The notes: a model not told the origin generated them from the sequence alone. A DNA stretch of 12,474 bases from CBFFRJ01 sp965644225 (GCF_965644225.1 NZ_CBFFRJ010000141.1:1-12474); one strand, 5' to 3'. Counted from the first letter of the stretch, positions 1 through 7,059 are shown. Program-made: numbers and translations.

Positions 1-25
1 GTTTAATCTCGAATGTGTACTTCAT
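1..25 (-). CDS. 5' end of a probable IS orfA transposase gene (partial)
   Basis: Only eight full codons are visible (M-K-Y-T-F-E-I-K) before the window ends. The ATG lies at 25-23, with GGAGG five bases upstream, which is ideal initiation spacing. Its position about 50 bases inside the inferred IS end, and its basic/aromatic start, suggest the helix-turn-helix OrfA subunit of an IS3-family transposase. Such elements normally make the full transposase OrfAB by frameshifting into a second frame, but nothing of that is in the window. A different small host gene downstream of cpxA cannot be excluded from so few residues. Confidence 0.45.
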
Positions 26-33
26 AAGAACCT

Positions 34-64
34 CCGAAAACTGGTTTGGGATTCCAGGTTTCGG
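34..64. repeat. Imperfect inverted repeat in the IS leader
   Basis: CCGAAAACTGG (34-44) and CCAGGTTTCGG (54-64) can pair over 11 positions with one mismatch, around a 9-base loop. The stem sits between the inferred IS end and the orfA Shine-Dalgarno sequence. Some insertion sequences use a stem there to keep readthrough transcripts from expressing transposase; that role is only inferred here. Confidence 0.45.
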
Positions 65-99
65 GGTTCAGATCATTGCTGAGAGGGGAAAGAGGCCTG

Positions 100-1473
100 T
101 TACGAACGTTTGTACAGCGGTAGCCAGATCGTTAAGCGCAATCCTCCCAGCGGGCTGTCGTCGGCTTTCACCCAACCACGGTGCTGTTGAATAGCAGTTT
201 CGACGATAGCCAGCCCCAGGCCGGTGCCACCCGATTCGCGATCGCGCGCTTCGTCGGTACGGTAGAAGGGACGGAAAATTTGCTCTCTGTCTTCCGCGCT
301 GACGCCTGGGCCATCGTCATCCACGTTGATGGTGATGCCTTCTTTGTCGACCGAGAAATTCACTTCGATTTGGGTGTGTGAATAGCGCAGAGCGTTACGC
401 ACAATATTCTCAAGCGCGCTTTCCAGCGCATTCGGGTTGCAGTACAGCGGCCACGGACCCGGCGGGAAATTCACCGTCAGCGTTTTACCGACCTGCTCGG
501 CTTCAAAGGCGGCGTTGTCGAGCACCTCATTCCACAGCTGGTTGGCTTTGACGGTTTCACTGACCAGCGCGCTTTTTTGCTGATTACGCGACATCACCAG
601 CAGATCATTGATCATGCTGTCGAGACGCTGAGCTTCAGTCTCAATGCGCTCCAACTCTTTGCTCTCGCCGCTACGTCGACGCAGAAGTGCCGTACCCAAC
701 TGTAAGCGGGTCAGGGGCGTTCGCAGTTCGTGGGAGATATCAGAAAGCAGGCGTTGCTGCGCTGTCATCATCCTTTCCAGTGCGGTAACCATCTGGTTAA
801 AGCTGGCGCCGGCGGCGACAAATTCCTGCGGCCCGGCTTCCAGCTCCGGTCGCTGTCGCAAATTACCCTGGGCCACTTCATCTGCCGCATTTTTCAACTT
901 ACGCGCGGGTTTCGCCAGGCTCCATGCCAGCCAGAGCAGTAAGGGGGAACTGATGAGCATGGTGACGATTAGCAGCAGCAGCGGGCGGTCAAACAACAGA
1001 TTGATAAAGTCTGACTGAGAGTTGCTGGCAGGACGGATCAGATAGAGCTGGTAATTATCTTCTCCGTCACGGACGGAAAATGGCCCTACCAGCTCAACCC
1101 GACCATATTTCTTCTTCTGCGGGTGATCAGAGTTATCCGCCTGACCAATAAAGTTGCGGATAATCTGCATTTCATTGCGTTCAGCGCCAATCACGCGGCC
1201 TTCGCTGGTGACCAGCAGCAGGCGTTGCCCAGGCGGTGCCCATTTGTCGATAGCGCGAAACAACCTGCGCCACCACATTAAATCGTTGGGCGGATCGTTA
1301 GCCAGTTCAGCTTCGACATGTTGCTCTATCATCACGCCCTGACGCTGCTCGCTGTCGAGCAGTTCCGTCATTTGGCGTGAATCAAGTTTTGGCACCATTA
1401 ATACCAGCATCAATACCAGCGCCAGCGTAAGCCAGAATATGGCGAAGATGCGGGCAGTCAGGCTTCCTATCAT
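100..1473 (-). CDS. cpxA: CpxA envelope-stress sensor histidine kinase/phosphatase
   Basis: Inner-membrane sensor kinase of the Cpx two-component system. It autophosphorylates on histidine, passes the phosphate to CpxR, and dephosphorylates CpxR when CpxP holds it inactive. The 457-residue length equals E. coli CpxA. Visible parts are membrane segment 1 (about 8-28), a periplasmic sensor domain (about 29-163), membrane segment 2 (about 164-186), a HAMP linker (about 187-238) and the H-box SHELRTPL with the phosphoacceptor His248. These are followed by the N-box (Asn356, Asn360), the DDGPG ATP-lid motif (386-390) and GGTGLG (415-420). The start codon overlaps the cpxR stop (ATGA), so the two genes are translationally coupled. 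All catalytic motifs are intact. No hairpin terminator is visible between the stop and the IS junction at 75, so transcripts may run into the IS. Confidence 0.98.
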   Translation of the reverse strand: MIGSLTARIFAIFWLTLALVLMLVLMVPKLDSRQMTELLDSEQRQGVMIEQHVEAELANDPPNDLMWWRRLFRAIDKWAPPGQRLLLVTSEGRVIGAERNEMQIIRNFIGQADNSDHPQKKKYGRVELVGPFSVRDGEDNYQLYLIRPASNSQSDFINLLFDRPLLLLIVTMLISSPLLLWLAWSLAKPARKLKNAADEVAQGNLRQRPELEAGPQEFVAAGASFNQMVTALERMMTAQQRLLSDISHELRTPLTRLQLGTALLRRRSGESKELERIETEAQRLDSMINDLLVMSRNQQKSALVSETVKANQLWNEVLDNAAFEAEQVGKTLTVNFPPGPWPLYCNPNALESALENIVRNALRYSHTQIEVNFSVDKEGITINVDDDGPGVSAEDREQIFRPFYRTDEARDRESGGTGLGLAIVETAIQQHRGWVKADDSPLGGLRLTIWLPLYKRS

Positions 1474-2168
1474 GAAGCAGATACCATCAGGTAACCCCGG
1501 CCACGCAAGGTTTTAAACCATGGATGACCATCTTTACGATCCGGCAGCTTACGGCGCAGGTTAGAGATATGCATATCAATCGCGCGGTCAAAGGGTGTTA
1601 AGCGTTTGCCCAGCACTTCCTGGCTTAAATGCTCGCGTGAGACGACCTGTCCCAGATGCTGTGCCAGCAGGTAGAGCAGGGTGAATTCCGTACCGGTTAA
1701 TTCAAGCGACAGACCATCAAAGTTGGCTTCCTGACGACCTGGATTCAGGCTCAGGCCATCAACTTCCAGCGTCGGAGAACCGTTATCGGTGTTCTGTTGC
1801 TGTTCGCTCCAGTGCGAGCGGCGCAAAATGGCGCGAATACGCGCGACCAGTTCGCGATCGTTAAAGGGTTTTGGCAGATAGTCATCTGCGCCCAGCTCAA
1901 GGCCAAGCACGCGATCTAACTCACTGCCGCGGGCCGTCAGCATAATGACGGGTGTCTGGTGTGTCTGGCGTAGCTCTTTAAGGGTATCAATACCGTTTTT
2001 CTTCGGCATCATGACGTCGAGCAAAAGTAAATCGATGCTGTCATCAAGGAGGTCGAGCGCCTGCTCCCCATCATGGGCAACCTGCACGTTAAAACCTTCC
2101 ATGTCGAGCAGCTCTTTTAACAGGGATGTAAGCTCTCGGTCATCATCTACTAAAAGAATTTTATTCAT
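1470..2168 (-). CDS. cpxR: CpxR envelope-stress response regulator
   Basis: OmpR/PhoB-family transcription factor activated by CpxA. The 232-residue protein has an N-terminal receiver domain (about 1-120) with the acidic pocket Asp8-Asp10, phosphoacceptor Asp51 in LLLLDVMMP, Thr78 and Lys100. The C-terminal winged-helix DNA-binding domain (about 130-232) ends in the typical RGRGYLM hairpin. The start is supported by GGAGG at 2179-2183, about ten bases upstream. It is the first gene of the cpxRA operon and overlaps cpxA by four bases. The upstream region is shared with divergent cpxP and contains a CpxR box, in line with the autoregulation known in E. coli. Confidence 0.98.
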   Translation of the reverse strand: MNKILLVDDDRELTSLLKELLDMEGFNVQVAHDGEQALDLLDDSIDLLLLDVMMPKKNGIDTLKELRQTHQTPVIMLTARGSELDRVLGLELGADDYLPKPFNDRELVARIRAILRRSHWSEQQQNTDNGSPTLEVDGLSLNPGRQEANFDGLSLELTGTEFTLLYLLAQHLGQVVSREHLSQEVLGKRLTPFDRAIDMHISNLRRKLPDRKDGHPWFKTLRGRGYLMVSAS

Positions 2169-2223
2169 TGTTTAAATACCTCCGAGGCAGAAATTACGTC
2201 ATCAAGAGTCGCTAATCCATGAC

Positions 2224-2238
2224 TTTACGTTGTTTTAC
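2224..2238 (-). promoter_or_regulatory. CpxR-binding box between cpxR and cpxP
   Basis: The minus strand reads GTAAA-ACAAC-GTAAA, an exact match to the CpxR consensus GTAAA-N5-GTAAA. It lies about 80 bases before cpxP and 56 bases before cpxR. In E. coli, phosphorylated CpxR binds this region to activate cpxP strongly and cpxRA more weakly. I could not assign -35 and -10 boxes for cpxP with confidence. Confidence 0.85.
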
Positions 2239-2318
2239 ACCCCCTGACGCATGTTTGCAGCCTGAATCGTAGACTGATTCTCGTTGATTCGCGACACAAA
2301 GTATTTTGGGAGCAAATG

Positions 2319-2822
2319 ATGCGCATAGTTACCGCTGCCGTCATGGCCTCAACACTGGCGCTTAGTACCATTGGCCAGGCTGCTGAAGTCGTAACTGGCG
2401 ATAACTGGCACCCGACTGACGGAATCGCGCAGCGTAATGGTCAGAACCATATGTTTGACGGCATACATTTAACCGAGCATCAGCGCCAACAGATGCGAGA
2501 TTTAATGCAGCAGGCACGGCACGACCAGCCCCCTGTTAATGTTAGCGAAATGGAGGCAATGCATCGCCTCATCACCGCAGAAAATTTTGATGAAACCGCT
2601 GTGCGGAATCAGGCAGAGAAAATGGCGCAGGAACAGATTATGCGTCAGGTTGAAATGGCGAAAGTCCGCAACCAGATGTATTACCTGCTAACGCCTGAGC
2701 AGCAAGCGGTTTTGAAACAGAAGCATCAACAACGGATGGACCAACTGCGCGAAGTCGCGCAAATGCAGCAAGGTTCACCGATGACGTTCTTCAGTAGCAG
2801 TAGTACCCAGCGTTCCCAGTAA
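2319..2822 (+). CDS. cpxP: CpxP periplasmic chaperone and inhibitor of CpxA
   Basis: Periplasmic protein that binds the CpxA sensor domain and keeps the system off. It also delivers misfolded proteins to the DegP protease. A signal peptide (about residues 1-21, cleaved near GQA/AEVV) precedes a helical domain with the two LTxxQ family motifs, LTEHQ (about 51-55) and LTPEQ (about 124-128). Length is 167 residues against 166 in E. coli. Two ATGs lie in tandem, at 2316 and 2319. The second is preferred because it lies six bases after GGGAG (2308-2312) and matches the E. coli MRIV start; using the first adds one Met. It is transcribed away from cpxRA under the CpxR box, and its 3' UTR carries CpxQ. 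Confidence 0.96.
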   Translation: MRIVTAAVMASTLALSTIGQAAEVVTGDNWHPTDGIAQRNGQNHMFDGIHLTEHQRQQMRDLMQQARHDQPPVNVSEMEAMHRLITAENFDETAVRNQAEKMAQEQIMRQVEMAKVRNQMYYLLTPEQQAVLKQKHQQRMDQLREVAQMQQGSPMTFFSSSSTQRSQ

Positions 2823-2831
2823 TGAACCCTG

Positions 2832-2889
2832 TTTTCCTTGCCATAGACACCATCCCTGTCTTCCCCCTCATGATGAGGGGTTTTTTTTT
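2832..2889 (+). ncRNA. cpxQ: CpxQ small RNA from the cpxP 3' UTR
   Basis: CpxQ is an Hfq-binding sRNA of about 58 nt that RNase E cuts from the 3' end of cpxP mRNA in Salmonella and E. coli. It represses several envelope-protein mRNAs during Cpx stress. The segment begins TTTTCCTTGCCATAGACACC, carries the CATCCCTGTCTTCC region and ends in a Rho-independent hairpin with nine Ts. From 2832 to the last T it is exactly 58 bases. The unpaired part agrees with the Salmonella sequence as I recall it. Only the terminator stem differs, and it still pairs. Start and identity rest on recalled sequence. Confidence 0.85.
2864..2889 (+). terminator. Rho-independent terminator of cpxP/CpxQ
   Basis: CCCCTCA (2864-2870) pairs with TGAGGGG (2874-2880) around a three-base loop, followed by nine Ts. 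It ends the cpxP transcript and forms the 3' end that Hfq would bind in CpxQ. Confidence 0.93.
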
Positions 2890-2937
2890 GCCCGCAATTC
2901 AGGCGTCTGATTTCCCACCGGTTAAGTTGCCTTTCGT

Positions 2938-2943
2938 TATACT
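2938..2943 (+). promoter_or_regulatory. Possible -10 box for fieF
   Basis: TATACT lies 26 bases before the fieF start and matches the sigma-70 -10 consensus at five of six positions. No good -35 hexamer is seen at the expected distance, so this is tentative. The strong terminator ending at 2889 implies that fieF needs its own promoter in this interval. Confidence 0.35.
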
Positions 2944-2969
2944 ACCCACAGAACAGAGTGGGAGCCTCT

Positions 2970-3854
2970 ATGCATGAATCTTACGGACGCCTTGTCAGCC
3001 GGGCAGCGATTGCCGCCACGATCATGGCGTCGTCATTATTGGTCATTAAAATCTTTGCGTGGTGGTACACCGGCTCTGTCAGTATTCTGGCGGCCCTGGT
3101 GGATTCGCTGGTGGATATTGCCGCCTCGCTGACAAATCTGCTGGTAGTGCGTTACTCATTGCAACCGGCGGATGATGAGCACGCGTTTGGCCACGGGAAA
3201 GCGGAATCACTCGCCGCCCTGGCGCAAAGCATGTTTATTTCCGGCTCGGCCCTGTTCCTGTTTTTGACCGGTATTCAGCATCTGGCTAATCCTGAACCCA
3301 TGTATGCGCCCGGCATTGGGATGGTTGTCACCCTGGTGGCATTAGTCAGCACTGTGATCCTTGTCACTTTTCAGCGTTGGGTGGTGCGAAAAACGCAGAG
3401 CCAGGCTGTCAGGGCAGATATGCTTCATTATCAGTCTGATGTTATGATGAACGGTGCAATTTTGGTCGCTTTGTGGCTGTCATGGTATGGCTGGCATCGG
3501 GCAGATGCCCTGTTTGCTTTGGGCATCGGTTGTTATATTTTATACAGTGCGTTACGTATGGGATATGAAGCCGTTCAGTCCTTGCTGGACAGAGCCCTGC
3601 CGGATGAAGAGCATCAGGAAATTTTCGACATCGTCACTTCCTGGCCTGGCGTCTGCGGCGCTCACGATCTTCGCACAAGGCAATCAGGTCCAACACGGTT
3701 TATTCAAATTCATCTGGAGATGGATGATAACCTTCCACTGGTTCAGGCGCACATCATCGCCGAACAGGTGGAACAGGCAATTCTGCAGCGTTTCCCGGGG
3801 TCGGATGTGATTATTCATCAGGATCCTTGCTCGCTAACACCTCAAGGACGATAA
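2970..3854 (+). CDS. fieF: FieF (YiiP) Fe2+/Zn2+ cation-diffusion-facilitator efflux pump
   Basis: Inner-membrane proton antiporter that exports Zn2+, Fe2+ and other divalent metals; it works as a homodimer. The 294-residue protein has six membrane segments over about the first 205 residues, then a cytoplasmic metal-binding domain. The known YiiP ligands are present: transport site Asp45, Asp49, His153 and Asp157; loop site His71 and His75; and C-terminal dimer sites His232, His248, His261, His283 and Asp285. The ATG at 2970 is chosen over an in-frame GTG at 2958. It gives the family start MxxSYGRLVSRAA and lies five bases after a GGGAG ribosome site. The C-terminus is a few residues shorter than the 300-residue E. 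coli protein. No clear terminator follows. Confidence 0.97.
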   Translation: MHESYGRLVSRAAIAATIMASSLLVIKIFAWWYTGSVSILAALVDSLVDIAASLTNLLVVRYSLQPADDEHAFGHGKAESLAALAQSMFISGSALFLFLTGIQHLANPEPMYAPGIGMVVTLVALVSTVILVTFQRWVVRKTQSQAVRADMLHYQSDVMMNGAILVALWLSWYGWHRADALFALGIGCYILYSALRMGYEAVQSLLDRALPDEEHQEIFDIVTSWPGVCGAHDLRTRQSGPTRFIQIHLEMDDNLPLVQAHIIAEQVEQAILQRFPGSDVIIHQDPCSLTPQGR

Positions 3855-3939
3855 GCGCGTTGTTGCTGTCGTATTTCGTTGTAAAAAAAGAGAGTCAGGC
3901 CCGCATTTCGTGTATAAATTACCGCCATATGGTCTGACC

Positions 3940-3951
3940 TGAATCAATTCA
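3940..3951 (+). promoter_or_regulatory. Cra (FruR) operator upstream of pfkA
   Basis: TGAATCAATTCA closely matches the Cra half-palindrome consensus TGAAWCSNTHHW. Its outer ten bases are symmetric. It ends 15 bases before the pfkA -10 box, so bound Cra would cover the -35 region and block RNA polymerase. Repression of pfkA by Cra, relieved by fructose-1-phosphate or fructose-1,6-bisphosphate, is known in E. coli. Confidence 0.8.
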
Positions 3952-3963
3952 GCAAATAGTGAT

Positions 3964-3972
3964 TGATATAAT
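3964..3972 (+). promoter_or_regulatory. pfkA promoter, extended -10 box
   Basis: TGATATAAT is a perfect TGnTATAAT extended -10 element, 82 bases before pfkA. The matching -35 position (around 3944-3949) has no good TTGACA-like hexamer. This is usual for extended -10 promoters, and the Cra operator occupies that position. A short GCCC-TACG-GGGC hairpin (3992-4003) lies in the leader; its role is unknown. Confidence 0.75.
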
Positions 3973-4054
3973 ATTTGCATCATAATCGTTTGCCCTACGG
4001 GGCTCGTTTTGGCCAACAGAACATTATTTTTGCATTCTAAGTTCAGAGGTAGTC

Positions 4055-5017
4055 ATGATTAAAAAAATCGGTGTGTTGACAAGTGGCGGTGATGCGCCGG
4101 GCATGAACGCAGCAATTCGTGGCGTGGTCCGTGCAGCATTAACTGAAGGTCTTGAAGTCGCAGGTATCTATGATGGTTATCTCGGACTGTATGAAGACCG
4201 CATGATTCAACTGGATCGTTACAGCGTGTCAGACATGATCAACCGTGGTGGTACCTTCCTCGGTTCCGCACGCTTCCCTGAATTCCGTGAAGAACACATT
4301 CGTGCCGTGGCTATTGAGAACATGAAAAAGCGCGGTATTGATGCTCTGGTTGTTATCGGCGGTGACGGCTCCTATATGGGTGCCAAACGCCTGACTGAAA
4401 TGGGCTTCCCGTGTATCGGCCTGCCGGGCACTATCGATAACGACGTTGCCGGTACCGATTACACCATCGGTTACTTCACCGCCCTGCACACCGTGGTTGA
4501 AGCGATTGACCGCCTGCGTGACACCTCCTCTTCGCACCAGCGTATCTCCATCGTTGAAGTGATGGGCCGCTACTGTGGCGACCTGACCCTGGCGGCGGCG
4601 ATTGCCGGTGGCTGTGAGTTCATCGTTATTCCGGAAGTGGAGTTCAGCCGCGAAGATCTGGTCGCTGAAATCAAAGCTGGTATTGCCAAAGGTAAGAAAC
4701 ACGCGATTGTGGCGATCACCGAGCACATCTGCGATATCGACGAGCTGGCGAAATACATCGAAACCGAAACCCAGCGTGAAACCCGTGCGACTGTCCTGGG
4801 CCACATTCAGCGCGGCGGTTCTCCGGTGCCTTACGATCGTATTCTGGCCTCCCGCATGGGCGCATATGCCATTGAGCTGCTGTTGCAGGGGCAGGGCGGT
4901 CGTTGCGTCGGCATTCAGAACGAGAAAATGGTTCACCATGACATCATTGATGCCATCGAGAACATGAAGCGTCCGTTCAAAGGCGACTGGCTGGACTGCG
5001 CGAAGAAACTCTACTGA
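4055..5017 (+). CDS. pfkA: 6-phosphofructokinase I
   Basis: ATP-dependent phosphofructokinase that makes fructose-1,6-bisphosphate, the committed step of glycolysis. It is a cytoplasmic homotetramer, activated by ADP/GDP and inhibited by phosphoenolpyruvate. The 320-residue protein matches E. coli PfkA in length. It shows the ATP loop GGDAPG (11-16), the GGDGS phosphate-binding motif (102-106) and PGTIDND with the catalytic base Asp128 (Asp127 when the initiator Met is not counted). The conserved HIQRGGSPVPYDR segment and the C-terminus GDWLDCAKKLY are also present. The start is supported by AGAGGT at 4045-4050. The gene is monocistronic here: its own promoter and Cra operator lie upstream and a strong terminator follows. 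Confidence 0.98.
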   Translation: MIKKIGVLTSGGDAPGMNAAIRGVVRAALTEGLEVAGIYDGYLGLYEDRMIQLDRYSVSDMINRGGTFLGSARFPEFREEHIRAVAIENMKKRGIDALVVIGGDGSYMGAKRLTEMGFPCIGLPGTIDNDVAGTDYTIGYFTALHTVVEAIDRLRDTSSSHQRISIVEVMGRYCGDLTLAAAIAGGCEFIVIPEVEFSREDLVAEIKAGIAKGKKHAIVAITEHICDIDELAKYIETETQRETRATVLGHIQRGGSPVPYDRILASRMGAYAIELLLQGQGGRCVGIQNEKMVHHDIIDAIENMKRPFKGDWLDCAKKLY

Positions 5018-5025
5018 TCCTTCTG

Positions 5026-5054
5026 AACGCCCTCTGCTTCGAGGGCGTTTCTTT
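5026..5054 (+). terminator. Rho-independent terminator of pfkA
   Basis: AACGCCCTC (5026-5034) pairs perfectly with GAGGGCGTT (5041-5049) around a six-base loop, followed by TCTTT. It starts nine bases after the pfkA stop. Confidence 0.9.
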
Positions 5055-5164
5055 ACCCTCTAATATTCCCCAAAGTTATAGCCAATCTTTTTTTATTCTT
5101 TAATCATTGGTCGAATTTCTGGCACGCTGAACTCATCAAAATACATAACCAGAGAGAGTGGGCG

Positions 5165-6154
5165 ATGAACAAATGGGGCGTGGGGCTAACGTTGTTGCTG
5201 GCATCCGGCAGCATTCTGGCAAAGGATATTCAGTTATTAAATGTGTCGTACGATCCAACGCGTGAGTTGTACGAGCAGTACAACAAAGCGTTCAGCGCAC
5301 ACTGGAAACAGGAAACCGGCGATAACGTCGTGATCCGCCAGTCACACGGCGGCTCAGGCAAACAGGCGACCTCGGTGATCAACGGCATTGACGCCGATGT
5401 TGTGACCCTGGCGCTGGCTTATGATGTTGACGCTATCGCTGAGCGCGGCAGCATCGACAAAAACTGGATCAAACGTCTGCCGGATAACTCCGCACCTTAC
5501 ACCTCCACCATCGTTTTCCTGGTGCGTAAGGGCAACCCGAAACAAATTCATGACTGGAATGATTTAATCAAACCGGGCGTGTCCGTGATTACACCAAACC
5601 CGAAAAGCTCCGGCGGCGCTCGCTGGAACTATCTGGCTGCATGGGGCTATGCCCTGCACCAGAATGGCGGCGATCAGGCCAAAGCGCAGGAATTCGTAAA
5701 AGCGCTGTTTAAAAACGTTGAAGTGCTGGACTCCGGCGCACGTGGTTCAACCAATACCTTCGTTGAACGCGGCATTGGCGATGTGCTGATTGCCTGGGAA
5801 AACGAAGCCCTGCTGGCGACCAACGAGTTGGGTAAAGACAAGTTTGAAATCGTCACTCCGAGTGAATCCATCCTCGCAGAGCCGACCGTCTCTGTCGTCG
5901 ATAAAGTGGTCGCGAAGAAGGGCACTCAGCAGGTTGCCGAAGCCTACCTGAAATATCTCTACTCACCGCAAGGACAAGAGATTGCGGCGAAGAATTACTA
6001 TCGTCCGCGTGATAAAGAGGTCGCGGCGAAATACGCAAGCGAGTTCCCGAAACTGAAGCTGTTTACCATTGACGATGTCTTTGGCGGCTGGACGAAAGCG
6101 CAGAAAGAGCACTTCTCCAACGGCGGCACCTTCGACGAAATCAGCAAACGCTAA
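5165..6154 (+). CDS. sbp: Periplasmic sulfate-binding protein Sbp
   Basis: High-affinity periplasmic receptor that hands sulfate (and thiosulfate, overlapping with CysP) to the CysUWA ABC importer. The 329-residue precursor has a signal peptide cleaved after about residue 19 (SILA/KDIQLL). Both prokaryotic sulfate-binding signatures are visible: KQETGDNVVIRQS near residue 45, and NPKSSGGAR near 143. The loops SHGGSGKQ and DSGARGSTNTF supply anion contacts. The start follows a purine-rich GAGAGAGTGGGCG stretch. In E. coli the gene depends on CysB and is induced by sulfur limitation. The 110-base A+T-rich upstream region probably holds that control site, but I could not place CysB or promoter boxes. 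It has its own terminator. Confidence 0.97.
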   Translation: MNKWGVGLTLLLASGSILAKDIQLLNVSYDPTRELYEQYNKAFSAHWKQETGDNVVIRQSHGGSGKQATSVINGIDADVVTLALAYDVDAIAERGSIDKNWIKRLPDNSAPYTSTIVFLVRKGNPKQIHDWNDLIKPGVSVITPNPKSSGGARWNYLAAWGYALHQNGGDQAKAQEFVKALFKNVEVLDSGARGSTNTFVERGIGDVLIAWENEALLATNELGKDKFEIVTPSESILAEPTVSVVDKVVAKKGTQQVAEAYLKYLYSPQGQEIAAKNYYRPRDKEVAAKYASEFPKLKLFTIDDVFGGWTKAQKEHFSNGGTFDEISKR

Positions 6155-6162
6155 TCCCCAGG

Positions 6163-6190
6163 CGGCCCTTCACGGGGCCGTTTTTGTTTT
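6163..6190 (+). terminator. Rho-independent terminator of sbp
   Basis: CGGCCC (6163-6168) pairs with GGGCCG (6175-6180) around a six-base loop, followed by TTTTTGTTTT. It starts nine bases after the sbp stop. Confidence 0.88.
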
Positions 6191-6257
6191 CCTCTCCCCC
6201 TTCTTTTGTCTCCCTGCTGCGCTATGCTTCATGTTCTTTCAGGAATGAGGACGTCCG

Positions 6258-7013
6258 ATGAAGATTGTGCATCGCGCCACCATCGCGCTGGTGATGTTGC
6301 TGCTATTGGCCCTGGCGGCAGGCGCATACTGGTGGAACAGTAGCGACAGGGACCAGCTTCGCCAGATTGTCATGGGGGAATGTTTACCCCGCAAACAGGA
6401 TAACCAACCACCGACCCCCTGTGCGCAGGTCAATCTTAACGGCGGTTATGCCCTGCTGAAAGACCGTCATGGCCCACTGCAATATCTGCTGATGCCAACG
6501 TACCGTATCAACGGCATGGAAAGCCCATTGTTGTTGCAGCCGCAGACTCCCAACTTTTTCTGGCAGGCATGTCAGGCGCGTGGTGTGATGGGGGAAACGC
6601 GAGGGCGCGCACTGCCGGACAGCGCCATTTCGCTGACGATCAATTCGCGCACCGGGCGTACCCAGAATCACCTGCATATTCATATCTCCTGTCTGCGCCC
6701 CGATGTACGCCTGAAGCTTGACCAGCAAGCGGCCCGAATCAGCAGCCAGTGGTTGCCATTCCCCGACGGGCTGTTGGGGCATCGTTATCTGGCGCGTCGC
6801 GTAACGGATGCGGAGCTGGTCCAGCGCAGCCCCTTTATAATGCTGGCGGAAGAAGTGCCGGATGCCCGCGCGCATATGGGACGATATTCACTGGCGATGG
6901 TACAGCAGGCTGATGGCTCCTTTGTTTTGCTGGCAACGGCACGGGATCTGCTCACCTTTAACCGTGCATTTGCTGAGGAAATCCAGGATCATCAATGCGA
7001 TATCCTTAATTAA
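6258..7013 (+). CDS. cdh: CDP-diacylglycerol pyrophosphatase (CDP-diglyceride hydrolase)
   Basis: Inner-membrane enzyme that hydrolyses CDP-diacylglycerol to CMP and phosphatidic acid, in phospholipid turnover. The 251-residue length equals E. coli Cdh. One N-terminal membrane anchor (about residues 6-26) precedes a soluble domain with the HLHIH motif (His138, His140, His142) typical of HIT-like nucleotide hydrolases. The family stretches GPLQYLLMPTYRING, INSRTGRTQNH and AEEIQDHQC are also present. The ribosome site GAGGA (6247-6251) supports the start. It follows the sbp terminator and has no obvious terminator of its own, so some readthrough into the permease gene is possible. A single CAGGC-AA-GCCTG hairpin (no T run) lies in the gap. 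Confidence 0.95.
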   Translation: MKIVHRATIALVMLLLLALAAGAYWWNSSDRDQLRQIVMGECLPRKQDNQPPTPCAQVNLNGGYALLKDRHGPLQYLLMPTYRINGMESPLLLQPQTPNFFWQACQARGVMGETRGRALPDSAISLTINSRTGRTQNHLHIHISCLRPDVRLKLDQQAARISSQWLPFPDGLLGHRYLARRVTDAELVQRSPFIMLAEEVPDARAHMGRYSLAMVQQADGSFVLLATARDLLTFNRAFAEEIQDHQCDILN

Positions 7014-7030
7014 CCCCACCATATTTGGCG

Positions 7031-7059
7031 TTTACCAGGCAAGCCTGTCACCGTAGACT
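7031..7059 (+). promoter_or_regulatory. Candidate sigma-70 promoter for the permease gene
   Basis: TTTACC (7031-7036) and TAGACT (7054-7059) are separated by 17 bases, each matching consensus at four of six positions. They lie 27 bases before the permease ATG. This is a modest match, and transcription from cdh readthrough is an alternative. Confidence 0.35.

Larger units (their letters stand above)
1..75 (-). mobile_element. Terminal fragment of an IS3-family (IS150-like) insertion sequence
   Basis: Read on the minus strand from position 75 the sequence begins TGATCTGAACCCC. That fits the TG-start, CTG-then-CCC pattern of terminal inverted repeats in the IS150 group of IS3-family elements. 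About 50 bases inward there is a strong Shine-Dalgarno sequence (GGAGG, 31-35) and an ATG opening an ORF that reads MKYTFEIK. This resembles the Lys-Tyr-x-Phe start of IS150-type OrfA proteins. The leader holds an imperfect stem (34-44 with 54-64). The element runs off the left edge, so its other end and the target duplication cannot be seen. Family assignment is by recalled pattern only. Confidence 0.55.

Noticed and set aside
3992..4003. GCCC-TACG-GGGC hairpin followed by TCGTTTT in the pfkA leader
   Set aside because: A four-base stem is too weak for a terminator or attenuator call, and no leader peptide or alternative fold is evident.
4229..4939. 236-residue open frame antisense to pfkA
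   Set aside because: It lies wholly inside the well-supported pfkA gene, has no family motifs and reads as a low-information mirror of the conserved coding strand.
5055..5164. Possible CysB site and promoter before sbp
   Set aside because: Regulation by CysB is expected from E. coli, but the CysB motif is too loose to place by eye and no clean -35/-10 pair was found.
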